A stretch of 64,000 nucleotides of DNA. It comes from Dillenia suffruticosa (Eukaryota > Streptophyta > Magnoliopsida > Dilleniales > Dilleniaceae). Every line of letters begins with the position of its first letter. The stretch's first letter is position 1. The notes beneath the pieces are model-generated. The model was not told where the DNA came from, made no database searches, and saw nothing but the letters and a program-made list of their open reading frames with translations. This document shows, piece by piece, positions 25,553-39,900 of the stretch. The translations under genes and the position numbers were made by a program. The stretch is from positions 12,979,090 through 13,043,089 of the forward strand of contig JAVTVX010000011.1 of assembly GCA_033439265.1 (NCBI GenBank), read 5' to 3'.

Positions 25553-26572
25553 ATGTTTAGTTAGGTTACTTTTAATCCAGATTATGGTGTTTGAAAATCA
25601 TAGAATTTGCAACTCTCGCGGTCGCCTGTGTGCACATCGCCTTGTGTGCACAATATTCGAAATGCTAAAAAGGGTTTTGTAATGAATAAATATTAATTAC
25701 AGTAATAAAAATATAAATAATTTTTATTTTTGAGTGACCTTTAAACTATTTTCGATTAAAAAATTTAACACAATTCAATATGAGCATCACGTCAATCTAC
25801 TTCCGTAACCATTTTTGATCGATGAGATTTGACTATCTTATATGGTATTGATGTGGCCGGTCGAACCGTTTTGACATGAAATAATGTAGAGATAATTTCA
25901 AAATAAAAAAATATTTATATTTTAATATCATAATTAGAATTCTATCTTGCTAACAGCAATGAAGTCCTTCAAACCAATTAAAGACAAAACTAAGGCATTG
26001 TTTGGAAAACACATTCTCCTTATCGACTACTATGGGTATATGATATTTTATCTTATTTTAATTATAATATTTCTCACAAATAAATTTTAAATGTACTAAT
26101 AAATTTTAGTATTGGATATTAATTTTTGAAGGGGCACATGCCAATATATCTGTTGGCATCCAAATGAGGTATAGATGGAAATATGATAAAGGTTCATTGT
26201 CCTCCCAACAACAACCAACAAAAGAAATACACACACACACACACACCAAGTCCAAGCCCTGCTGGATTAGTTCTTCTACACATGCATTCTTTACAGACAT
26301 TCATGCATTACTTTACTCATTATTTTAAAAAATATTTTTTTCCTATCAAAACAAAAAACATGATGCAATGAAACTGCAACCTTCACATTATTAAAATGTG
26401 TTTTTGGATTAGGATATATTTGGAGACATCAGTGTCAAGTGGTGAATTGAAAGGGATTATTGTGGCTTGGATTCAAGTAGAAATATATATGTCACTTTGG
26501 TCCCCATCCACACTAGGAGGCCAAAGTTTGGGCTAATTTCATTTTCATGAATATGATATTCACTAATGATTT

Positions 26573-26610
<38 letters not shown>

Positions 26611-27702
26611 GAGATTTGAACTCAAGATTTTTCATAGATAAAAGATGATATTAGTTCAGTTATGGTACATTCGTCTTGATAAAAGAATTTTGTGATGCAC
26701 CTTAGGAAGGGCTTGGCCTATGGTTTAAAGGTCAACAACCCACAAGAAAGATTGGACCACACTCCAAAAAATTAAAAGAAAAACAAAAAGGAAAAACCAA
26801 ATGGAACTTGCCCCACCAGAACCCATATGGTAAGCTTCCAAATTAGAAAGCACACTTTTGGTATCAGCCTTATGTGAAGAACTGCCAAATGCTAAACAAG
26901 CATGTTCAACCGACCCCATTATTTTTCAATCATGAGAGGAGACCAAAGTCTTGCTAGTAGGTTGACCTCATGATTAAAACTTGATGGTCCGAGGCGCATC
27001 TGGAACAACATATAATGGGGAGAATTAGAAGTTAAAGGTTAGAAACTCTAATTTGGGAATCCTAAAAATTGTATCATTTGCCTATCATTACAGAGTTATA
27101 AATAATTTAAAAATATGATCCAATGCTAATATATTAAAATTAAAATTTTATATTAAAAAAATGAAATATTAAGCATAAACAGATAAAGGATAAGAAAAAA
27201 ATATAAATTTTTAAGAAACGAACGGTATTTTAAACCGTAAAGGATATTTACTTTCTTCTTAAATTGAAGCACTCTTGGACGCCAAATTATAATTTTGCGA
27301 TTAAGGATATCACCTTCCTAAATTGAAGAGTTTTGGGTATCAAGCATTGATGGTGGGAATCAAGCATATTACCTTCCTGATTAAAGAAATCTTGGGTATG
27401 AAGAGATAATTTCTTTCTACGTTATGAAGTCGCTATATGTCCCCGAGGAGAAAGTCTAATGATACAAATCTCTATCACCTAATCTGATGATCTGAGATTT
27501 AAATTCATATACAACAAAAAAAAGTCACTATATAAATAGAGTTCTCATGTAAGCTTTCAAACATATAAATAATACAAAATATTTTCTCTCAGCTTCTCTC
27601 TTTCCTTTCTTGATTTTTTCTATTCTATCATTCTTTTTCGTAACATATGAGATTTTAAAGATTTTTAACATATTTAAGAGGGGTCATAATATATACTGTT
27701 AT

Positions 27703-27881
27703 ATCAAAGTCTTTTGAATTGAGTGGTCGGACACTCAATCCCTTTAATTAGAGATTTTGAGTTTGAATCATGGGAATAGTGAAAAAAGATTTAGAAAAGT
27801 CAATCTCTAAAATGAACCTCACAGTGTTCAAATTAGATTAGTCAGACAAATCTCGAATACCGATAATAAAAAAAAAAAGTG
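27703..27881 (+). mobile_element. SINE-like element, family B, with probable target duplication
   Basis: The element has an A-box-like gagtggtcggacactc, a box B at gagtttgaatc, the shared body with gttcaaattagattagtc, and a terminal A run (to 27878). The bases just before it (27692-27702, TATACTGTTAT) match those just after it (27882-27892, TACACTATTAT) at 9 of 11 positions. This is the pattern left by target-primed insertion. It is the best-preserved copy in the window. Confidence 0.65.
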
Positions 27882-28599
27882 TACACTATTATGATCCATC
27901 ATTATCTAATAAATTCATGTAATTTTTATCTTCTCAATCTAGTGCTTGTTTTATGCTTCTTTGTCCGGTGCAAAATCCACGTGGAGTTCTTGCAAAGCTA
28001 GGCCTATTGTTTTCCCTGGTTTCCATGAGTTTCGCTCCCCTCCTAGTGAGGTGTATCGCACTTTGAGTCGTGACATTTGGGGTATCTTCCTTTAGAAGAT
28101 AGTTTCTCCCTGATCCCATTTGTGTGAAAAAAAAAAAAGAATCATTGGTATGCATGTCACCCTAGGTCTAATTTGAGGTAATAAATTTGGAATCACAATT
28201 CACAATCAATTTGTGTGGAATAAACCCACGAATTTTGAATGGCGGCATCATAGTTTTAGCTTACAAAGACGAGAATTTGGTGCATTCTTGTATTTTAGAC
28301 CAAATGCAACATGACTACTGCCTTACTACAAAAGACCAATTGGAAGCCACTCGTGGGGTGAAGTCTTGTGGTGGTATTAAATGTCAACTTCTCTCAGTTT
28401 ATTTATGATCTCTCAGTTTATTTATGAATGTTTTATTTTACTTGTAATATTTATCGGTAAAATGACAAATTTTTTATTAGAAATATAGAGTTTTTTGTAA
28501 ATAAAAATCATTAATTTTCGTCGGGTCTAAGTTTAACTTTTTCTCAATAATATTACACTTGTCAATATCTCCTACCAAGTTGGGAGAGAAAGAGGTGGC

Positions 28600-29880
28600 C
28601 ATAAGTATGCATGAGATGCAAGGAAGACAGAATCTGTCATTCACTTTCTCAGACAATGCAACAAAACTGAAAAAGTATGGGATTTCTTTCTTCCAACTAG
28701 AGATGATTTGTTTCACTCTTTCACTTGATGCAAGGAAGACAGAATCTGTCATTCACTTGCTCAGACAATGCAGCAAAACTGAAAAAGTATGGGATTTCTT
28801 TCTCCCAACTAGAGATGATTTGTTTTACTCTTTCACATTATATGAGTGGTTCAGATACTATAGTCTCCGCCAGCAATTTGGGATTGTGTTTATTGTGGCC
28901 TGTTGGGGAATTTGGAGATTAAGGAATGATTTGTGATATGGCATACCCTAGTCAGCCTGCCTTGGACACTATGAATGTGAGGCTAATTTCTGGGACCCCT
29001 CTTAGATAAATGGTCTTGAAACTGATCTTGATGGTAGCTGAGCCTCTCCATGGAAAGCTGGATTTTGTTGGTGTTTTTAAAATCGGACCGATTAGGCCGG
29101 TTTTTGACCGAAACCGTTTGATAGTCTAGTTCGATTTTTATTATTAAATCGAATGAAATCAAAATTAGTCGATACCGTTCAAAATTGATCAAAACCAGTA
29201 AACTATTCAAACCGATTCAAAAAAAAATATTTACTAACTCTTTCCATTTCACCATTTTTTTCTACCATTTGATGTTTTATTTCGTTCCCTGTTCTTAACT
29301 TTCACTCCACCATGTCTCTCGTTCTTAATGCTCAAAACTTTACTTCTATTTTTTCATAAATATATATAAATTTTATTTTATTTTAAAATATATAATATAT
29401 AAATTATTTGATTTGTAAAACGATATGATTGATCCGATCAATGAACCAATAAGCTAATTAACTAGTAAATTGATTTAGTCGGTTTTAAAAACATTGGGTT
29501 TAGTGGCATGCTTAGAGACCCCCTGCGACTGTTCTCATGGTTTGTTGGGGTTACCTCCAATAAGGATTTATGGAAGTTATGGCCATCGATTTGGTCTCCC
29601 CTTTGCTTGGGAAAAGGGTATTAAACAGATGATTTCAGTATCTGATTCTTTAAAAGCCATCAGACTCATTTAGGAACTGAACTCTGAACTCTTGAGTAGC
29701 ACCTCATGTGGTTGACTGTGGCTGACATTGCGTACTCATTGGACCATCATGGATTATGGGGTTAGTTCACATCATTGTGCAGGCTTTATGACCAAGCCTG
29801 ATGGCTCAGCAAATGCAAATTACTGTTTTGTGAGCAGTAGACCTGTCTTCTCTTTTATCAATATTAAAATCTGAACCCTT
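28600..29880 (+). pseudogene. LINE (non-LTR retrotransposon) ORF2 C-terminal fragment, broken
   Basis: Plus-strand frames 28620-28935 read as the zinc-finger-like region near the end of plant LINE ORF2 (ESVIHLLRQCSKTEKVWDFF, then ACWGIWRLRND). After an inserted element, 29550-29690 reads as RNase H (AWEKGIKQMISVSDSLKAIRLI in pieces). Frameshifts and stops interrupt it. A 112-base tandem duplication (copies starting at 28615 and 28727) repeats part of the finger region. No 5' part of the element is visible. Confidence 0.6.
29072..29493. mobile_element. MITE-like insertion inside the LINE fragment
   Basis: This 422-base segment has inverted ends: the left side begins tgtttttaaaatcgg and the right side, reverse-complemented, begins tgtttttaaaaccg. 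The interior is AT-rich and noncoding, with repeated ccgat/accg motifs. LINE coding similarity resumes on its right side. I could not find a convincing target duplication, so the class (hAT-like or other) is open. Confidence 0.5.
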
Positions 29881-31665
29881 ACTTTTATGAATATTAAAAT
29901 GAAAATAAAAAGAAAAATTACTAAAGCAAAAATACTAATTTAGGTTGTTTTTGTCTTTTTAATGCATAAGTTCAATGGGGGGCAATTCCCAATATGAAGC
30001 ATTGCTTAAAAGGGCAAAAAATGATACGTGGGCACTATTTGAATGAATTACTATTCACTAAATGACCTAAATCCAGAAGTACCATGTGGTTTAGTTGATT
30101 GAAACATCTGTACAACATTCAACTCCCACTAAGGTTACTAAAATAAAGAAGAAAACATGGATAAATAATTTAGAACAATGAATGGAATAATGATATTAGC
30201 TCATAATTTATTCCAAAGTTTGTTCTTTTAATAATCTCATGATGAATAAATCCCATATTTATGAAATAAATATAATAGTAATCAGTGAAGTTTACATGGT
30301 CTACACACACACACTCTCTCTCTTTCTCTCTCAATGTAAGGTTTGTGAATTTACAAATATCCGATGAGAATAATTCCTCCTCACGACTAGTAAATAAACT
30401 GGAGTTATTTTTCAGTCTCAGATTTGCTTAATTTAGAAAAATTATCGATTATACTAACTATTAAACTATATATTCTTGTACTTTCTTTACTTAAATCATA
30501 TATTTTTTAGAATCAAATTCAAATTGTGATGATCTGTAGTAATTTTCTTACCTCTCTCTAACTTGAACGTCAAAGGACAAATACCAACAATATTTCAGCA
30601 CAATGCATCACGAGGAGTTTTATCTTCATAAGAAGTTTTATCTTCATAAGAAGTTTTATCTTGAAACTTAGGATTTAAGAGTAGGGATTTGTTTATTTTG
30701 TAATAAATTTGTATTTTTGATATTATTTATTTTCACTGTCTTCTATTTTAGACAATATTTGGAGGTGTGGAGACATCTCGTAATGATTCAAGAACAATGA
30801 TATGATAGCTCAAACATTTCGGTGCCTCCTCTTAGCAACGTTGAAAAGGTTTAATAATTTTAGAGGGGCCTCTCGAAGCTCAAACATTTCAAGCTACTGC
30901 GCTTGGAATGCCTTTCGAAGTGAACCAGATTTCTAATTTGCTAAAAACTAAGCTTGTGATACTTGGATTCAATATCTCATCTGGGATTGCTTGGTGGTTG
31001 ATCCCACATCGACAAAAATTAAGGGTCATCTAATGTAATCCATCAAAAGAGTTTATCCACGATTAATTACACTTTTTACTATTTATGACAAAATAAAATA
31101 AATTATTATTAATTACTGAATCCTTATACTTTTTTTTTAATGTAAAATGGGTGGAAAAACACTTGCATAACTACTTTGCCAAGAGATTTTTATAAGAATT
31201 TAATATATAATAAATGATTAATTTGAATACTCTTTTTTTAACGATAACCGATAACTCTATCAGCATATTATACATAACAATTGATTTGCAGACTATTATC
31301 ATAAATAGATTCAAACTCTAATATACGAATACAAGAATCGAGACGAGTGTATACTTACATCTTTCAAAATGACAATAAAACAAAATAAAATAAAATAAAA
31401 TTAAAAGAAATATTATTTTTATTATTAAAGACCGTCTTATTTTCTCTTATTTTCTTACATATTTTTCATTTAGATTACTAATTTTTTTTTTGCTTGTGCA
31501 TTAACTAATACGAAAATACTGTGGAAAATTAAAATCATTTTATTTAATTTGAAACTTATTGTAAAAAAAAAGAATTTTTGGAAATCAGGAAAATCTGAAA
31601 TTTGGAGGTTTAAACGGGTCATAAACCCCCACATAGAGGAGGAAGCAAAAAAGGATTCAGAAAAG

Positions 31666-33895
31666 ATGTCCTCACTCACCTTCTGTTCCAAACTCCGCCC
31701 TCTCTGCCGCTCACCCAGACCCTCAGGTTCTCTCTCTTTCTCTCTCTTTCTCTGTCTCTCAATTCAACACGATGACCGATTTCATGTGACTAACTCCTTT
31801 ACCCATCCATCTCCAGCTTTCTTCTCTACGCACATTGTTGGCGATTCACCCGTTTTGGTATGTATATACATATCTCTCTCTCTCTCTCTCTCTCAATTTT
31901 GTTCTTCGTTTCTGATGGATTGCTACGAACGAATGAGATTGTTACTGATGATGATGTTATGAACGTGGTAAGGTTCGAGATTTTATAAAATCAGCTCTCT
32001 ACGATCCAAATCATGGCTACTTCTCTCAGCGCCCGGGCTCGGTCGGAGTCCTCGATCGAAGCATCAAGTTCAATCAACTTGAAGGTATCAAAATTTTAAT
32101 GATCTAGAGTTTGAATTTTATTAAATTTGAAGAATGGGATTCTTCTAACCTGAGTTCAATTGGTTACAGGTTATTTGTTTTGGAATTCAATGCCTTTGAA
32201 TTTTTTAATGAATATGAAATGTAGTTTGGCTAGACCAAATAACCCAGAACGGGTTTATGTCGTCATTTAGAGACAGTGATTTACCGTCCACCGGGAAAAT
32301 GGATATGTTTATTGGACATATTTAGAAGGTTTTTTCCTCTCTTGGTCATCATGTTTGATATGCTTGTGAAATAGTTGAGAACTGATGGAGTGGCACTTCG
32401 AACATTTCCAATTTTATTAGTCTGTGTTAATTCATAAAGCCGAGCACTGTGAATAAGGCAAAAGGGAAGGACATACCGCATTGAATTGGCAAAAATGCTT
32501 TCGATCAAAATTTCATTGTGCATAAACTCTCTCTGTTGCAACGACATTTTTTTATGTGCTATGTTTTTGTAAAGAACTTTAAAACTTAGGGTTAAGTCTG
32601 GATTTATCCTGCGGTACCTTTTGTCGAAATTCTGATGCAGCCCTGATATTTGATTTGGTTGAAGCAATCAGTCTCAAAGACTATTATAATTATTCAATCA
32701 AACCCCTCACTGCATTGGTGTTGAACCTTATGACTGGATTTTAATCTGTTCATATGGAGGAAGAGTAACCATGTTTATTAAAGTGACACATTCAAGCTCT
32801 CGTACCCTCATTGTTCCCCATTATGAAAAGAAAAGGCTCTAGTTGCTGCATTTATTGGCTTTGATGGCCGCAATAGCGCTAAGATTTGTCATGTCAGTGT
32901 TTACAATGATATTCTTTTGGGCCCATTTATGCAAATTAAACCCCATCTAAGCTAATGAGTAATAGGTTTTGATGGACAAATTAGAATATTAGGCCCAACA
33001 TTCATCAAGAAGTTGGATTGAACCATACGAAGGAGTAAATGTGGTCAAATTAATGAATTAGATTTTAAGAACCATACTAAACATTGATGAATGCTCACAG
33101 ACTGAATCAAGACTGAACTCAAAAGCTTATGGTAGTATAAAACTCTAAGAAAGCTATTGTGTGCACAAAATAAATGCACTTGTAAGGTTTTTAGAGATAA
33201 TAATAATGTAAATGCATGTTATTTTATTAATTATTTGAACATATATGTTGATTATTTATATAATATTATAAATATAACATTCTAATTTTAATGCATGAAT
33301 GCTTTACTCTGTTCTTTTTTTTTTATAGAAAAAATTTCTATGTCAACTTGTCCTGCATCCATCAATGTGTTTCATTGCTGACTCCCATAATTTTCAGGGA
33401 GAAAGGCTTATATGCAGCATTTGGATAATATCTACAAGCAGCATGATATAGCTTGGTTTACTCCGGTGGAGCTTTTCAAGGTAATGTGTACTGCTTATAC
33501 CCTTCATCGACCTGAAGCACTTTCGGTTAATTCAAAGTTAATATCTACAACTTGTCCTGCTTATCACTGATGGGATTTCAGAATTTGGCCAGTGGTTCCC
33601 CTTGGCATGTGAAATGAAAGAATGGATGGAACTTCAATTGACTTTTCTGTTGTCTTATCTTGAAACTTGTTATATTCTTCATCTCACTCCATTCACGCAT
33701 TTAATACATTTATATTCAGGATTAGCAAAATTTTTGAAAAATGAATTACTTTTATTCTTTATAGGAAATCACAACAACATGTTTCGTTTTCCCTATATTG
33801 GTTATCTTTCTATTGTCTTCTTGGATTCATAGTATTAATTCTGTTCACTGGTTAGTTTTAAAGGAATCCTACCACAGTCTTTACGTGTCCCTATA

Positions 33896-33931
<36 letters not shown>

Positions 33932-36900
33932 CTCTCTTCCTCTTCCTCTACTTTTTTCTCCCTAGGCAGTGTCTTGCTGTTTAAATGACTTGGGACTGAG
34001 GCTTGTCAGATGAATCCTCTCTTCCTAGCATCATTGCCAATCTTTGAGAAACTTGAAAATTTGTTATATATACATTGGGCGGATTTTTTTTGTTTGGCTA
34101 AAATAAATGTAGTAGTCCTAATCTTTAAGTGTAATGATGTTGGGTGGCGCAACCAATCCAGACTGATCTAATGTATGTCTGTTTTAATTGATTGGCTATA
34201 TTTCTTTATTCATAATTGTGATGTTTGATGTGTGAAAAATTGAATTTTGGTTCCAATTGTTTTCTCTTATATTTATGAAATCTTCTTCTCTTATGCTTGC
34301 ATGCTTTTTTCTTTTCTCTTGCAGCCTTGGTATGCCCATGGAATTGCTGAAGCCATACTGCGGACGGCTAACCTTTCAACTCCTCTAAAAGTAAGAGATC
34401 TCAGTTTTCAGCATTATAGTCTTGTATAGAACTCAGTATAAGAGCCATTTCTCTTAAAGTGCTGCAACGGGACGTTATAATCCAAGTAAAGCCAACAAAT
34501 AAGCTGAATTTGAGAAGCAACTCATGCTAAAAGTTTATTTTACCTACTGTTGAGGCTAAGAAAGGTCATTCGATGTTTGACTTGTTTAAGCTATTGCAGT
34601 CCTGGCATTCTAGGACAAAGTGGCTACCGTCAAGACTCAACTGAATAGAGTTCCTGTTCCTAAAATTTCTTGTTGCACAGTAACATGGCAAAAGTTATAG
34701 AAATCAGGTGGTACTACCACCACTTAGAACCATAAAACCTGTCTGGGATTTGCCTAAAAGATTTCAAATAGTGGATCTTCTAATGGTCCATGACAGTGTT
34801 GCATAATATGTGGTTCGTCGTGGTAGTGTGGGTTAGGGTAATTTCAATATTTGCAAAATGGAGTGGGTAGGCTTAGTTGGTACCCATTTTTGGTTCATGG
34901 TACAGAGAATTGGAGAAACGGAAATGGATACGAAACGATGCAGGAAAACGACACTTTATAAAAACAAAAGGAAACAAAAATATGGAGAAATGTATAAATA
35001 TAAAAAATATAAGAATTTTTATATAAATATTAATTCTTTTATGGAAATAATAGAATAATCATATTTTATAATAAAAATCCAAAATGAACAAATATGTAAC
35101 TATTAATTATAAGAAAAATAATATAAAAACAAAAATTAAGCAAATAATTCATTAAATATGAAATAGCGTGTAAATATAAAAAAATAAGGATTTTTCTGTA
35201 AATATTAATTAATTTAGTATGTTAAGACATTTTGAAAATAGATAAATGCTAGTGTTGAGAAATTTCTATGTATTAGAGATTTTACTTAATTCACTTGAAT
35301 TTATATACACAAATTATATATTTTTAGTTATTTACATAGTAAAAAGTTATTCAATATTCATATTTTAACTAATCAAATTAAAACAGGAAAATAGTCAACA
35401 ATAGTAATCTTAGTTGACAAGAATTTAAATGATCTCAACCCTTCATTTTTAGATAACCGCTTAAAAATCTTGCAATCGTGAACATCCATCCATCTTTCAA
35501 TCTCAACCATTGATTATCTTTTATTAAACGTCAAAATTCATTAATGCAACGTATTGTTCATTCATGTATGTCTCCCTCTTCCATTTTCTGTAGTATTCAT
35601 TAAAACAATAATAACAAATTAAGTCTTAGTACCAATATCTGGGGTCGGTCATCTGAGAGACATTTGAAAAGAATAAAATATTAAAAAAATAAAAAAAAAA
35701 AATAAAAAAAAAATTTGAAAAATAAAAAATTAAATTAAATTAAAAATAAAAATAAATAAATAAGTAAATAAATAAATATGTAAAATATATTTGTTTAATT
35801 TGTGCAGATTCTTCTACGCCACTCATTCCTATCCAAAACCATCTTTTCGTCTAAACGTTTAACTATCATATCTTTACGGATAACTTGTATCCAAGTTTTC
35901 AGCGGTCTACACATACGTTTTACTAGATCTCCTATATTAAGTTTTTGATTCTTCTAACTGGTGCATTTTTTGGTTTTCTTTGCACATACCCGAATCATCT
36001 CAGACGATACAGTCGCATCTTCTCCACAATTGAATTAACTCTCAACTTATTACGAATCTCTTCATTTCTAATTCTATCTATTCTAGTTTTGCCACACACT
36101 CATTTCTCCTATAACCATATTTTGTTTTTATTGTTATTTAATAATTTAGTAGTCAGAACCATACAATAGTGCAGGTTTAATTGCGATTATATAGAATTTT
36201 CCCTTCAAATGTAGTGGCATCGTGCGATCACAAAGAACTGCGGATGCCCTTCTCCATTTCATCCAACCCGCTTGAATCCTCACGTCACTTCTGCATCTAT
36301 ATTACCATCATTTTGAATGATTGAATCTAGATATCTAAATCGTTTACTTTTGGATACATCTTATCCATTTAATTTAATCGTTTTTTCATCATTCCAATAA
36401 TTATCACTAAACTTACATCTCATATATTCAATTTTTTTATCTACTCAATTTAAACCCTTTGGATTCTAGTGTATCTCTCCATAATTCTAATTTTGCACTA
36501 ATACCCTCCCTAATTTCATCAACTAGCACTATATCATGTGCAAAAAGTATACACCATTGTATTTCATTTTGGAAACTTTTTGTGATTTCGTCTATTACTA
36601 TTGTAAAGAAGAGGGGACTTAATGGAGAACCTTAGTGGAGGCCAATGTTAACGGAGAAGCTGTCGCTCAAACCCCCGCAATTTTTTATCCCAGTTATAGC
36701 TCCCTCATACACATCTCTAATAAAATTAATGTATTTCAAGACGATTTCTTTTTTTATCAGTGCCCACCATAATACATCTCTAAGGAGCCTATCATATGCT
36801 TTTTCTAAAAAAAAAACAAAAACAAAAGAGGGGCACTGTTCATCCACATTTGACTCCTTCATCTATCTTCCTTTCTTCCTTTCTTCCTTCCTCCCGTGTG

Positions 36901-39900
36901 GACGCCTTCTTCCCGGCACAAGCTCATTTCTCCCTCCCCTTCAAATCTCGCCTCTCTCTCAAGTTTGCCCACCTCTTCAATTTTGATGGTTGACATCATC
37001 TTTATTCTTCAAATACTCTTAAAGACCGTTCTAGCCACCAATTTCATCGCCTATTGTAGGAATTTGCCACAGCTACCGGTAAGTGTAATTTTTCTAATTT
37101 CTGCTTGCATATATTAATTTTCCAACTCCAAACCCAATTGGGTACAATGTTAGCGGTATGTGAACAATCTGCATTTGGGATCGCATCTACCAGAACAGAG
37201 ATCATAGGGGGAAGGGGTGAATTAAGCAACACTGGTCCATGGTATATTCACTTGCTTGCTTTATGTGGATATTGCTGATGGTCATAATCAGTTTTGTCTA
37301 TAGTGCAGAGCACTGCAGATTTCAGGATTTGGTTAATATGTAGTTAAGCTTAATGAATTTACAACTAATGCCCTAACTCTGACATCCCAGATGGTATTGA
37401 CATGTTGTCATTCGCACTACTAAATCAAATGGCGGAAAAATCTCTTTCTGGTGATCCTTCCAGACAAGTTATATATCTAAGGCAGTTGTGCTACTGGGCC
37501 AGTTTGTGACCTTATCTTGAATTTGATGACCTGAATATGTTATAATTTGCTGCATGGAAGTGCTTACTGCTTAACTATATCTTAGTAGTCTTTCAGGTTG
37601 TAGTTATGTGTGTTGATGCATTTTCGTGGCATACACTTAATGCAAATAAAAGTTGTCCTTCTGCTTGTTCTAATCTTGTTTCTTCTTATTCAACTAAAGA
37701 GTAGTCATGTGACTTGCACTTGTTATTTGTTTTTAGTTGGTTTCAGATTTTCTCCTCTACCATTTTATGTTTCAAGCATACGATACTATATGCCAATTTG
37801 TGGAGACAGCAATTTAGGCAATTTCTGTCTTCTGAACTGCAACTTCATTGAGGTTAACTTCATTGAGGTTAATGATTCATTTCTCTCTTTTGTGAGCTAT
37901 TTACAGATATATGAAATTGGCGGTGGATCAGGAACTTGTGCCAAGGGCATAATGGATTATATAAAGTTGAATGCTCCTGAAAGAGTTTACAATAGTATGT
38001 CTTACACGTATGTGAAATGCACTAACTTTCCATGAATCTTCATGTCAAAACTAAATTCATACCTGATATCTCTCTTGCGTTAATTTCTGAACTATGGAGT
38101 ACGCTAGTAAGAGTTAAAAGCAAGGAAAAAGAACCTTAGAAAAGGTAAAGATGATTGATACAATTTGTATTCTAAACTTTTGGTATGTTCCAGCTACCAT
38201 ATCATATTGTGAATAGACTGAGTTAGGGATCCTGTGCTATATCCATGGGCAGCAGTTGTTAGAAAATTGGAACTTCACAGACAACTGTCGTTGTTAAAGG
38301 CTCTGAATAATTTTCTCTTGGAACCTTCCTAAAATTAATTTTTTAGATATATTAATCTAGCCATGGAAAGTTTAAATTGTTGTTGACATCAATTCAATGT
38401 TGGCCAAAGAAAAAAATAGAGATTCAGGAAGGCATCTTTGCAAACCTGGTGGTAGTTTTTAAATCCAAAATACTATCCTCCTCCAGGATACTGTCATTGA
38501 CCCACCATGGGCCTGTTTTAAAGTGTATAACATGGCTATATTTGGGATCCTTTTGATTATACTTACCATCATTTCCAAACATTGCATTAAAAAAGATCAC
38601 AATCTTCAACTTGTTTTATATTTTTCCCATAAAATCTAATCACTGTTGTCAAAGGCATTTCAGGGCTGAAGGCGCTATCCTAGCGCCTCAAGTGGCTTCA
38701 GGTAAGGCGCCTTTAGAAAAGCGCTTGCTTTTTGTGCCTAGGCACTGCAAGGCATTGTGTAGTCTTTCCTGGCTTTTTTTGTTCCCATATCCTGTCTTTT
38801 TACTTATCCTTGTTCTCTTTCTAGTTTTGGTTTAAGTATGCCACTTCTGCATTCCTTTTATTTTATTTTTCATTTTATTTTTCATTTTATTTTTCATTTT
38901 ATTTTTCATTTTATTTTTCATTTTGATCTTTCTTTTTCTTCATGTTGGTTTCTCTTTGTTTTTGTTGCATCCTTGATATTTAAGTAGATTGAGATATATA
39001 ATGTTTAGGACCTTTTTTTTTTTGAAAGACATTTTGTTAATGTTTTGGGATGACAATACTTATAGGGAATACTTTCACTAATAGTAATGCCTATGCCTTG
39101 GCAGAATAAATCAATAAGTTGTAATGCCCATATGATAATATATGATTTTTCCTTATGCATTTATGGTGATTTATTTGTTTCTGGGTAATTTAAGCCTTGA
39201 TTACATTTATGATTGCAAAATAAACAGTTTCTTAAATAAGCAGTTCCGTTCACTAGGCAAGTGCATATCGGGGTACCTAGCACCTTCGGAGATAGGGACT
39301 CCTAACACCTTAATGGGTGCATAGCGCCATTAACACGCTAAATCGAATTGTTACCCACAACTAGTTTTGTTTAATTACATGGATATTTTTCCAGTTTGTT
39401 CTTCATCGCCTGTTAACCTCGATTTTGCCCAGGGTGGTTTCACTTATTTTCTCTGCCTTTCCTCTAATCTCTGAGGGCCTATAGTCCCCGTCCTCCCCAC
39501 TCATACACATGGCATGAGAAACAAAAAAAATATCTGAAATGGACAGTGGAGCAATATTTTATGACATGGAATGATTGTGATTACCATGGCCCACATAACA
39601 TCATTGCGTCACACTCTTTTTGGGAAATTTTTGCACTTATGAATTAGATTTATTGTTTCCATTATATATTAAATCTGATCGACTTCGGTTGGATCTAAAT
39701 TATTCATCTTTCTTGTCATTACCTCGTACTATTTTCTCTTTGAATGTCATACGCAGAGTTATCTAACCTTACTGAGCAATGATTTATTTCACTGCAGCTC
39801 AGTAGAAATTAGTCCTTCGCTGGCAAAGAAGCAATTAGAAACTATTGGAGTTGTTGGCAGTCATTTATCAAAATTTACAGTTGAATGTCGTGATGCTGCT

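Larger units (their letters stand above)
22501..31660. other. Large intergenic region with SINE, LINE and MITE remnants
   Basis: No host gene is supportable across these 9 kb. The mobile-element copies are listed separately. The remainder is AT-rich, with simple repeats such as (CA)n near 26231 and (AT)n at about 26573-26607. An 18-base unit (about aagaagttttatcttcat) occurs roughly three times at 30612-30664. The final 200 bases should contain the methyltransferase promoter. Confidence 0.45.

Noticed and set aside
31549..31665. In-frame extension upstream of the methyltransferase ATG
   Set aside because: It is Lys-rich and AT-rich, like the promoter. The ATG at 31666 begins a peptide of mitochondrial-targeting character.
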